The position numbers were made by a program, and so were the translations under genes. The notes beneath the pieces are model-generated. The model did not search any database, had not been told where the DNA came from, and saw only the letters and a program-made list of their open reading frames with translations. A stretch of 49,206 nt of DNA from Candidatus Omnitrophota bacterium (GTDB taxonomy: Bacteria > Omnitrophota > Gorgyraeia > JAFGGP01), in the NCBI GenBank assembly GCA_016930485.1, contig JAFGGP010000040.1:1-49206 (forward strand), read 5' to 3'. Shown here piece after piece: positions 24,603 to 31,106 of this stretch; within the stretch, counting starts at the first letter, position 1; every line of letters begins with the position of its first letter.

Positions 24603-24698
24603 TACCGATAAAGGCAAACCATCTCGTAAGAGTGGGGCGCAAAGCCACAGTTCCGCTTGAGGTACAGGGAAAGAGGCGGAAGGCTGGGCTGCCGAAGT
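24603..24698 (+). ncRNA. Cyclic di-GMP-I (GEMM-I) riboswitch aptamer
   Basis: The stretch matches the GEMM-I consensus closely. It has GGCAAACCA, a first hairpin capped by a GNRA loop (CTC-GTAA-GAG), the highly conserved GGGGCGCAAAGCCAC joint, and a second arm with a perfect TTCCGC/GCGGAA stem (24651-24656 with 24675-24680). It ends with GGGCTGCCGA, which corresponds to the GGGUUACCGA end of the consensus. In known cases this RNA binds cyclic di-GMP and controls motility, pili and signalling genes. Here an intrinsic terminator follows within 10 bases, so control is probably by premature termination. Confidence 0.92.
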
Positions 24699-24707
24699 AA
24701 AACAGAC

Positions 24708-24738
24708 GCCGACCATCTATGTGATGGCCGGCTTTTTT
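24708..24738 (+). terminator. Intrinsic terminator, expression platform of the riboswitch
   Basis: GCCGACCATC (24708-24717) pairs with GATGGCCGGC (24723-24732) around a 5-nt loop, with one G-T wobble, followed directly by six T. It lies between the aptamer and the ATG at 24771. Whether ligand binding favours or prevents it cannot be read from the sequence with confidence. Confidence 0.88.
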
Positions 24739-24770
24739 ATTCTGGGGCCCCGGCACAGAGGGATAAACGG

Positions 24771-25046
24771 ATGGAACAGGATCTAGACCGCAAGAGAAGT
24801 AATGACGGGAAAAATGGGACGCATCGGGTTGTGGCGCTTCTCAACAGGGCGCAGGTCGATTTTCTCGACCGCATAGGAAAAGACGCCCTGTTTTCTACCG
24901 GTTCAAAACTTGCCAGAACAGAAATTATTGCCGCCATGATTAATGTGCTGCGCAGGCTCGAGATCAGAGGGGATGATGTGTCCTCAACCGAGGAGCTGGA
25001 ACGGCGCATAGTGGAGGCAATTAAAAAAATGAAGGAGAACACATGA
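24771..25046 (+). CDS. Small ribbon-helix-helix-like protein, first gene under the riboswitch
   Basis: The ORF track starts at 24657 inside the riboswitch; ATG 24771 after GAGGGATAAACGG gives 91 residues. The segment HRVVALLNRAQVDFLDRIGKDALFSTGSKLARTEIIAAMINVL has the strand-helix-helix pattern of RHH DNA-binding proteins. A charged C-terminal helix (STEELERRIVEAIKKMKE) follows. It could be a regulator or one half of an antitoxin-like fold, but no toxin gene is next to it. The stop overlaps the start of the SGNH gene (ATGA). The fold call is by pattern only. Confidence 0.7.
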   Translation: MEQDLDRKRSNDGKNGTHRVVALLNRAQVDFLDRIGKDALFSTGSKLARTEIIAAMINVLRRLEIRGDDVSSTEELERRIVEAIKKMKENT

Positions 25047-25753
25047 TTTCGAGATCGCGCTTTTACAGGATGTCACGGGCTTTTATTGTTGCCATCGGGC
25101 TTGTCGGTGTCGGCTCGGGATGCGGTTCAGGAACAGGTGATATTGCCAATGTCGATTCACAGGGCGAGAGCATTATCTGTTTCGGAGACAGCATTACCGA
25201 GGGTGTGGGTGCGCCGGCAAACAGAGGTTACCCGGCCGTCTTGGCCTCGCTGCTCGGCAGCCCCATTATCAATGCCGGCAGGAGGGGGGACACGACCTAT
25301 AACGCGATTACACGGCTTGAGAAAGAGGTCCTGGCTAAAAATCCGTTTTTGGTTATTGTTGAATTTGGCGGAAACGATATGTTGAAACGCATACCCAGTG
25401 AAGAGACATTTAGGAATCTGGCCCAGGTCATTGAGCGGATTCAGGAACACGGTGCGATGGTGCTCTTGGTGGGGGTTGAGTCCGATTTCCCTTTTTCCAG
25501 TTCCGGCTATCGGCGTTCCTATGCCGAGTTATCCCGGCGGTATCACACCGCGCTGATCCCAAATATACTGGAGGGCATTTTGAGCAACCCTGACTATAAG
25601 AGCGATTCGATACATCCGAACGAGGCGGGTTACCGGCTGATTGCCGGAAGGATCTATGATGCGGTAAGGCCGCTCCTCGAAAGAAATGTCGCACTCACGC
25701 AAAGGGGCCGCACCCGGAGGATGAGCCGCGCAGCGGGCAGGGCAATGAGATGA
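25043..25753 (+). CDS. Exported SGNH/GDSL-family esterase
   Basis: 236 residues. An N-terminal signal (FIVAIGLVGVGSGC|GSG) ends in a cysteine and may be a lipoprotein signal, although the -3 residue is not canonical. The SGNH blocks are all present: ICFGDSITEGVG (nucleophile Ser), GRRGDTTYN (Gly block), VEFGGNDMLKR (Asn block) and DSIHPNEAGYRLIAG (Asp and His of the triad). It resembles the TesA/arylesterase group, so an acyl-ester hydrolase of the envelope is likely. Its presence in a chemosensory operon suggests a lipid or polysaccharide-acetyl substrate, which is speculation. It overlaps both neighbours by four bases. Confidence 0.88.
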   Translation: MISRSRFYRMSRAFIVAIGLVGVGSGCGSGTGDIANVDSQGESIICFGDSITEGVGAPANRGYPAVLASLLGSPIINAGRRGDTTYNAITRLEKEVLAKNPFLVIVEFGGNDMLKRIPSEETFRNLAQVIERIQEHGAMVLLVGVESDFPFSSSGYRRSYAELSRRYHTALIPNILEGILSNPDYKSDSIHPNEAGYRLIAGRIYDAVRPLLERNVALTQRGRTRRMSRAAGRAMR

Positions 25754-26193
25754 ACACCATTTTGTGCGTCGATGATGAAGAGCATGTTTTAAAGGCCCTT
25801 GAACGTGCACTGGTTACGCGCGGGTATAGGGTACTAACAACGACCAGCGCCCAGGAGGCGATGGCCTTATTAAATCAGTGTGAGGTATCAGTTATTATTG
25901 CGGATCAGAAGATGCCGGGTCTTTCGGGAATTGATCTACTGAGATGGTGCAGAAAAAATTTTCCGCAGGTGCACAGAATTATTCTGACGGGGTTTGTTGA
26001 CTGGCCCGAACTGATCACGGCGGTCAACGAATGCGGCATTTTTAAATATCTTCCCAAGCCGTGGGATAACGCCGAGCTTCTTGCCTTTATCGAAGAGGCG
26101 CTGGTGATCGAGGAGGAGCGACACAAGGAACAGTTTTTTTTGGAGATGCTCAAGAAGGAAAATCAAAACCTACGTAAAGAACGCGGGAAATAA
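25750..26193 (+). CDS. Response-regulator receiver protein, RpfG-like receiver
   Basis: 147 residues: a full receiver domain (ILCVDDEEHVLKAL acidic pair; phospho-Asp in SVIIADQKMPGLSGIDLL; Thr in IILTGFVD; Lys in YLPKPWDN) and a C-terminal helical tail (EERHKEQFFLEMLKKENQNL). The sequence style is that of receivers normally joined to HD-GYP cyclic-di-GMP phosphodiesterases, but no output domain is present. It overlaps the SGNH stop by four bases and belongs to the same operon. Confidence 0.9.
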   Translation: MNTILCVDDEEHVLKALERALVTRGYRVLTTTSAQEAMALLNQCEVSVIIADQKMPGLSGIDLLRWCRKNFPQVHRIILTGFVDWPELITAVNECGIFKYLPKPWDNAELLAFIEEALVIEEERHKEQFFLEMLKKENQNLRKERGK

Positions 26194-26206
26194 GGAGGTT
26201 TGAGTT

Positions 26207-26797
26207 ATGAGAAAACACAAGATACTGCTTGTCGATGACGAGGCGCACGTCCTTTCGGCCCTTGAGCGGGTGCTGCATACCGAGACACTGACGGTAATCG
26301 GTGCGACGAGCGGCGAGGAGGCACTCCAGAAGCTCAAGGAGCACGGGGCGGACCTGATCATCAGCGATTACCGCATGCCCGAGATGACCGGTGTCGAGTT
26401 TCTGAAAGAGGCAAAGCAGATTGCCCCGGACGCGATCAGAATCATGCTGACAGGCTATGCCGACCTGGAGAGCACCATCAAGGCCATCAATGAGGGTGAG
26501 GTGTACCGTTTTGTGACCAAGCCATGGAATAACGACGACCTGAGGGTGATCGTCAAAAATGCGCTTGCCCATTTTGATATTATTATGGATAACAGGCTGC
26601 TGCTTGAGATGGTAAAACGGCAGTCGGCCACGATCCTGGATATCGAAAAAGAGTATCCGGGCATCACCAAGAAACCGAATATAAAAAAAGGTGTATACAT
26701 GCTCGATGAGAGTGACGTTCCCAAGGATATATCGCTCGAGGATTTTATGAATAAGTATTTTCCGGAAACAAAAAAAGATACGTCAGAGGCATCATGA
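26207..26797 (+). CDS. Second response-regulator receiver protein with short C-terminal tail
   Basis: 196 residues. The receiver domain (ILLVDDEAHVLSALERVL; phospho-Asp in LIISDYRMPEMTGVEFL; IMLTGYADLEST; RFVTKPWNND) is a paralogue of the preceding gene. After it come a helix (HFDIIMDNRLLLEMVKRQSATI) and about 50 residues (KEYPGITKKPNIKKGVYMLD) that I do not recognise. The start has an AAGGAGG ribosome-binding site, and the stop overlaps the next ATG. It may be a phosphorylation target of the CheA encoded downstream. Confidence 0.9.
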   Translation: MRKHKILLVDDEAHVLSALERVLHTETLTVIGATSGEEALQKLKEHGADLIISDYRMPEMTGVEFLKEAKQIAPDAIRIMLTGYADLESTIKAINEGEVYRFVTKPWNNDDLRVIVKNALAHFDIIMDNRLLLEMVKRQSATILDIEKEYPGITKKPNIKKGVYMLDESDVPKDISLEDFMNKYFPETKKDTSEAS

Positions 26798-27261
26798 TGA
26801 TTGCACCAAAAGATATTGTAAAACGCTACCCGGTTTTGATATTCAGCATCCACGGCACTGTACTGGCCGTACAGACCGATTATGTGCACGCGGTTATGGA
26901 GGAACGTTACACGGTTTCCCTGCCCGGAGAACATCAGGGGGTTACCGGTCTTTTATACGCTAACGGCGAGATCATACCGGTTATGGACGTGGAGAAGAAC
27001 GGAGGCATGCCGCGCATGATTCTCCTGACGGAGTATAAAAAGGTACGTTGCGGCATTGTCATCGATAAGACATTAGGCCTTCGCGAGGTCGCTTTTCTAA
27101 AGAAGAGAGGGCGGACAAAAATAGGTGACTATACCATTGAATATACCTATGAATCGGTTGAGAGGGGCGAGAAGGTATATCTCCTGCAGATGAGAAAATT
27201 TATCGAAACGCTGCTATCGACGGAAAGGACACCCGATGAAAACGAACATCATACGCAATAG
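26794..27261 (+). CDS. cheW: CheW-like adaptor
   Basis: 155 residues with one CheW domain (YPVLIFSIHGTVLAVQTDYVHAVME; GVTGLLYANGEIIPVMDV; GIVIDKTLGLREV). CheW links a chemoreceptor to CheA. The match is divergent but covers the whole fold and the gene lies directly before the receptor gene, which its 3' end overlaps by 26 bases. Confidence 0.85.
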   Translation: MMIAPKDIVKRYPVLIFSIHGTVLAVQTDYVHAVMEERYTVSLPGEHQGVTGLLYANGEIIPVMDVEKNGGMPRMILLTEYKKVRCGIVIDKTLGLREVAFLKKRGRTKIGDYTIEYTYESVERGEKVYLLQMRKFIETLLSTERTPDENEHHTQ

Positions 27262-28870
27262 CATTCAGAGGAAAATTTTTATCCTGGTGCTCCTGCTTTA
27301 TCCCGCTTTTGCGGTAGCGGGTTTTACCGCAATGAAGGGTATCGAGCGGGTTGGCGTTGCTTCCCGGGAGACGCTGTTTTATTTTAAAACCCTTACCATG
27401 ATTCAACAGGAGCGGTTGCTGCTTGATGAGTTGACGGACTGCGTAACCGATCCAAACGGACAGGATACCGGCATGACGGCCTATGAACTCAAGCGGGCTG
27501 CAAACAGGGTGCAGGAGCACTCAAATGCCATTCTGTTGTTCCTGGATGAAAATCAGCCGCTTTTTCAGAGCCTCTCGGAGGATGTCCACGCCTTTATTGA
27601 TGTACTGGTTATACAAAAGAGACTGGACCGCCTGCTGAAGGAGATAGGCAGGCGAGCCGGGCTGGGACAGACGGTCGCCTCCGTCTATGCCGATATCTCA
27701 CAGGAGATTGTCGAACTCGACAGCCTTCTGGATAAGCTGCTTATTCGCAGTCAGGTATCGTGGCTTATTCCGTACCGGACCGAGGTGACCTCTCTTATTG
27801 TCATAGGACTTTCGACAATGGCCATTATGCTTATTGTCGGCATCGGCGGCGGAATTTTTATCAGCAGGCACATCAACGGGCCTCTCAGGACGCTTACCGA
27901 TTTTACCAGGCGTCTTGCTGAGCTTAAAGGGGATCTGCAGTACCGGTTTCAGGTCAAGGGAAACGACGAAATCAGTGAGCTTGCCAGTTCGTTTAACGAT
28001 ATGACAGGCAACTTCTGCAAGCTGATGAGGGGGATACGCGATATCGGATTTGCCGTTTCCTCCTTTGGGGAGGAGTTTAAGCACAAGGCGCGTTCTCAGT
28101 CGCTTGCGGCAAAAAGTCAATCTGCCAAGGTGATTGAGGTGTCAATGACGCTGAGAGATTTTGTGAATGCGGCACATACGATAGCCAGGAGTGCGCGCGG
28201 TGTCGAAAAGATGGCGCAGGATGCGCTTCTGAGGACCCAGAAGTCATTTTCGGTTATTGAACGGAACATTCGGGCGTTTCAGGGCATCAAGCACCAGGTT
28301 AACGAAATCGGCCAGACCGTACTGCTTCTTAAGGAAAAGTCAAGGTCGATCAATCAGATTACGGCGATGATCAAAGAGCTTTCCGTAAAAACGGATATGC
28401 TGGCGATTAACGCCTCTATTCAGGCCTCGAGGGACAGTGAGACGCGGCAGGGGGATATTGGGGTCATATCCGAACAGGTCAAGGGCCTCTCTGAAAAGAC
28501 AAAGGAGGCGGCCGGCGAAATCGAGAGTATTCTTACCGATATTATGCAGGAGATAGAGCGATCCGTTGCCGTTACGTACGAGGAGAATAAGAAGATAGAA
28601 GAGGAGATGAGGCTGACCGACGATACGAAGTCATCGGTTGAAGAGATTGCGAAGATGGTTAACGAGACAGTTTCCGCAGCGGGCGATATAACACGTCTTA
28701 CCGATGAACAGATTAACTCGACCGAGGGATTACGCCGCGGCGTTTCCGATATTGACGCTATGGCCAAGGGACTGGCAGGGGAGTCGGACAGGCTTTCGCA
28801 GCAGGCACTGGAGCTGGAGAGTCTTGCCGCCGACCTCCGCAGATTTATTGAGGAGTTTAAACTGGACTAA
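27236..28870 (+). CDS. Methyl-accepting chemotaxis-type receptor with divergent tip
   Basis: 544 residues: TM1 (about 12-32), a periplasmic helical sensor of some 150 residues, TM2 (about 187-208, SLIVIGLSTMAIMLIVGIGGG), HAMP (about 209-262, RTLTDFTRRLAELKGDLQYRF) and a long coiled-coil signalling domain. The hairpin tip, normally QTNLLALNAAIEAARAGE..GRGFAVVA, reads KTDMLAINASIQASRDSETRQGDIGVIS: related but changed at usually invariant positions. The periplasmic part is helical like four-helix-bundle sensors. No CheR or CheB gene is in the window. Its partners CheW and CheA are adjacent, so it is probably a specialised receptor. Confidence 0.9.
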   Translation: MKTNIIRNSIQRKIFILVLLLYPAFAVAGFTAMKGIERVGVASRETLFYFKTLTMIQQERLLLDELTDCVTDPNGQDTGMTAYELKRAANRVQEHSNAILLFLDENQPLFQSLSEDVHAFIDVLVIQKRLDRLLKEIGRRAGLGQTVASVYADISQEIVELDSLLDKLLIRSQVSWLIPYRTEVTSLIVIGLSTMAIMLIVGIGGGIFISRHINGPLRTLTDFTRRLAELKGDLQYRFQVKGNDEISELASSFNDMTGNFCKLMRGIRDIGFAVSSFGEEFKHKARSQSLAAKSQSAKVIEVSMTLRDFVNAAHTIARSARGVEKMAQDALLRTQKSFSVIERNIRAFQGIKHQVNEIGQTVLLLKEKSRSINQITAMIKELSVKTDMLAINASIQASRDSETRQGDIGVISEQVKGLSEKTKEAAGEIESILTDIMQEIERSVAVTYEENKKIEEEMRLTDDTKSSVEEIAKMVNETVSAAGDITRLTDEQINSTEGLRRGVSDIDAMAKGLAGESDRLSQQALELESLAADLRRFIEEFKLD

Positions 28871-28884
28871 AGGATATCTTCATC

Positions 28885-30723
28885 ATGGATAACGATACGA
28901 ACAGACAGGTTATGATATTCAGGGAAGAGGCCATCGGGTGTCTGGAACGGGTCAATACGGCGTTGGTCAGGCTCGAGGAGTCGCCCGGCGAAAAGGAACC
29001 TCTCATGCAGATATCACGGGAACTGCATACGCTGAAGGGTACCGCAGCCCTGGTCGGGATGGACCCCATCGGACACATTGCCCATATACTGGAAGACGCG
29101 ATTCTTCTGACAAGTAAGCAGGGCGTGCTTTTTGAGGGAGAGGTGCTGGATAGTATCTTTTTTGGTCTTGATGCCATCCGGTCGCTGCTTGAGCATGCGG
29201 ACTCCCAGGAGGAGGCGATCGACGTAAAAGGGACCATTAATACGATCGAGACACTGATAACGCGCGTGCTGGAAGGGGGCGGCGGAAAGGGAGAGACGCA
29301 ACCGGCATCCAGCGAAGGCAAAGGGGATACGCCGCTGCTGCAACACAAGGCGGCGGCACCGTTCTTCTACGAAAAGGCAGACGAGGTTATCCTTCTTGCC
29401 TCAGAGCTTGCATTGGAGTGCAGCACCGGAAGGCAGCGCATAGATGAACTCGTCAAATGTTATGACGGATTGTGCCGGCTGGAGAAGGAACTGGGCGAGC
29501 TTCCCCAAATAGATGCACAGGGCCCCGATTCAGGGGGCGAGCAGATGTGGAACGCTACTATGAGACAGGCAAAGGTGCATACTGCACGGGTCAAAATCGC
29601 GGAGTTGAGAAGCGAACTCTTCCAGACACTGCAGAGATTTTCGGAGCATGACTATGTACTGACCCCACTTGCAGAGGGGCTCTCATTGAAGGCGCGGGAG
29701 TTGCGACTCGTTCCTACTATGACCGTATTGACCGGTTTCCCCAGGCTGGTACGGGATCTATGCAGGAGAGAGGGGAAACGGGCGCAGTTGATTATCGAAG
29801 GGGCACGGCCGTGCGTTGACAGAGAGAGTCTTGGATTAATCAGAGAGATCCTGGTGCATATGGTGAAGAATGCGATTGCCCACGGGATCGAAGAGAAAAA
29901 CGAACGGATAAAAGACGGGAAATCACCGGAGGGTATTATTGCCATAGCGCTTGAGCAGGCCGGATATGAGGTTAATATCTCTGTGAAGGATGACGGGAAA
30001 GGGATCGATATAGACCAGATAAGAAAAAAAATCGTGCGGCAACTCGGCAGGACGCCCGAAGAGGTCGCCCGGTTATCTGACCAGGAAATCGCTGAGTATA
30101 TATTCCAGCCGGCCTTCAGCCTGAAGGAGAAAAGCGATGAGGTGGCCGGCAGGGGCATCGGCCTTGATGTGGTAAAGAAAAACGTCGAACTGTTGGGTGG
30201 GCGCATTGCGGTGCATACGCAACAGGGCCAGGGCACGAAGATCACGGTGGCGTTGCCGTTAAAGACTTCCTCACGCAAGGTATTGCTTATCGGGGATGGC
30301 GGTATGGTGTTCGGATTGCCGCTTTCACAGGTAAAGGGCACAACCCTTCTTCCTAAAGCCGGCATAGCACAGGAGGGCAATTTTTCTTTTATCACGGCGA
30401 ATGAAAGACGTCTCTATGTACAAAGGCTCAGCAGCATACTGGGAGGGATCCTTTCCGCTGCCAAGGCTATGTACCGCGGTATTGAGTATGTTATTGAGGT
30501 GTCGGGCGATAGCCGTGACTTTGGCCTGATTGCCGGGGAGATATTCGGCGTGGAAGAAGTCATCATCAAACAACAGGCCGATATTGTGAACAATATACCC
30601 TATGTCGAGTCGGTTGCGATTGATTCCCAAGGTGATATCGTGTTTCTTCTGGATGTAAGTGCATTATCAGAATGCATTGTAAATAAAAAGATGAGGAAAA
30701 AAGAAACAAAGGAGGGGTTATGA
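28885..30723 (+). CDS. cheA: CheA-type histidine kinase
   Basis: 612 residues. The Hpt domain (1-110) has the phospho-accepting His48 in ELHTLKGTAALVG. A dimerisation region follows, then the ATPase domain with N box (HMVKNAIAHGIEE), G1 (VKDDGKGIDIDQI) and G2 (GRGIGLDVVKKNVELLGG) boxes intact. A C-terminal CheW-like regulatory domain (about 475-600) completes it. No clear P2 CheY-binding domain is seen. It is probably active and phosphorylates the downstream CheY and perhaps the two receiver proteins upstream. Confidence 0.93.
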   Translation: MDNDTNRQVMIFREEAIGCLERVNTALVRLEESPGEKEPLMQISRELHTLKGTAALVGMDPIGHIAHILEDAILLTSKQGVLFEGEVLDSIFFGLDAIRSLLEHADSQEEAIDVKGTINTIETLITRVLEGGGGKGETQPASSEGKGDTPLLQHKAAAPFFYEKADEVILLASELALECSTGRQRIDELVKCYDGLCRLEKELGELPQIDAQGPDSGGEQMWNATMRQAKVHTARVKIAELRSELFQTLQRFSEHDYVLTPLAEGLSLKARELRLVPTMTVLTGFPRLVRDLCRREGKRAQLIIEGARPCVDRESLGLIREILVHMVKNAIAHGIEEKNERIKDGKSPEGIIAIALEQAGYEVNISVKDDGKGIDIDQIRKKIVRQLGRTPEEVARLSDQEIAEYIFQPAFSLKEKSDEVAGRGIGLDVVKKNVELLGGRIAVHTQQGQGTKITVALPLKTSSRKVLLIGDGGMVFGLPLSQVKGTTLLPKAGIAQEGNFSFITANERRLYVQRLSSILGGILSAAKAMYRGIEYVIEVSGDSRDFGLIAGEIFGVEEVIIKQQADIVNNIPYVESVAIDSQGDIVFLLDVSALSECIVNKKMRKKETKEGL

Positions 30724-31085
30724 GCGCCCGCATTTTAATCATCGATGATAGCCCTACGGTACGCGAGAAGATATCTTCGCTACTCGCCGAGGAGGGCTAT
30801 GAGGTCTTTGCCGAAGGGAATGCCGCCAAGGCTATCGAGTCCATCAAGGAGATCAGGCCGGATCTGGTTATTCTGGATATCATGATGCCGGAGATGGATG
30901 GGTATACGCTCTTGAGACACATCCGCAAGGAGAAGGCGTTTGCCGCGTTGCCGGTTTTGATGCTGTCGGCAAAAGAGGAGGAGGGGATGAAGGATCTTTT
31001 TTCGCTGGAGGGTATATCGGGCTATATGCAGAAACCGTTTCAGGACGAGGACCTGATAGACCTTATCGATAAAACACTGGAATAA
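30720..31085 (+). CDS. cheY: CheY-like single-domain response regulator
   Basis: 121 residues, one receiver domain: ILIIDDSPTVREKI (acidic pair), phospho-Asp in LVILDIMMPEMDGYTLL, the switch residue in LMLSAKEEEG (Ser), and Lys in YMQKPFQDE. Overlaps the cheA stop by four bases (ATGA). It is the likely main phosphate acceptor of CheA. The output could be a pilus motor or the degenerate kinase downstream rather than a flagellar switch, as no flagellar genes are in the window. Confidence 0.92.
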   Translation: MSARILIIDDSPTVREKISSLLAEEGYEVFAEGNAAKAIESIKEIRPDLVILDIMMPEMDGYTLLRHIRKEKAFAALPVLMLSAKEEEGMKDLFSLEGISGYMQKPFQDEDLIDLIDKTLE

Positions 31086-31106
31086 CCTCAAGGAGAGGTG
31101 AATACC

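Noticed and set aside
25750-26797. HD-GYP phosphodiesterases for the two receivers
   Set aside because: The receivers look RpfG-like but both proteins end without an HD-GYP domain; no GGDEF, EAL or HD-GYP domain was seen in the window.
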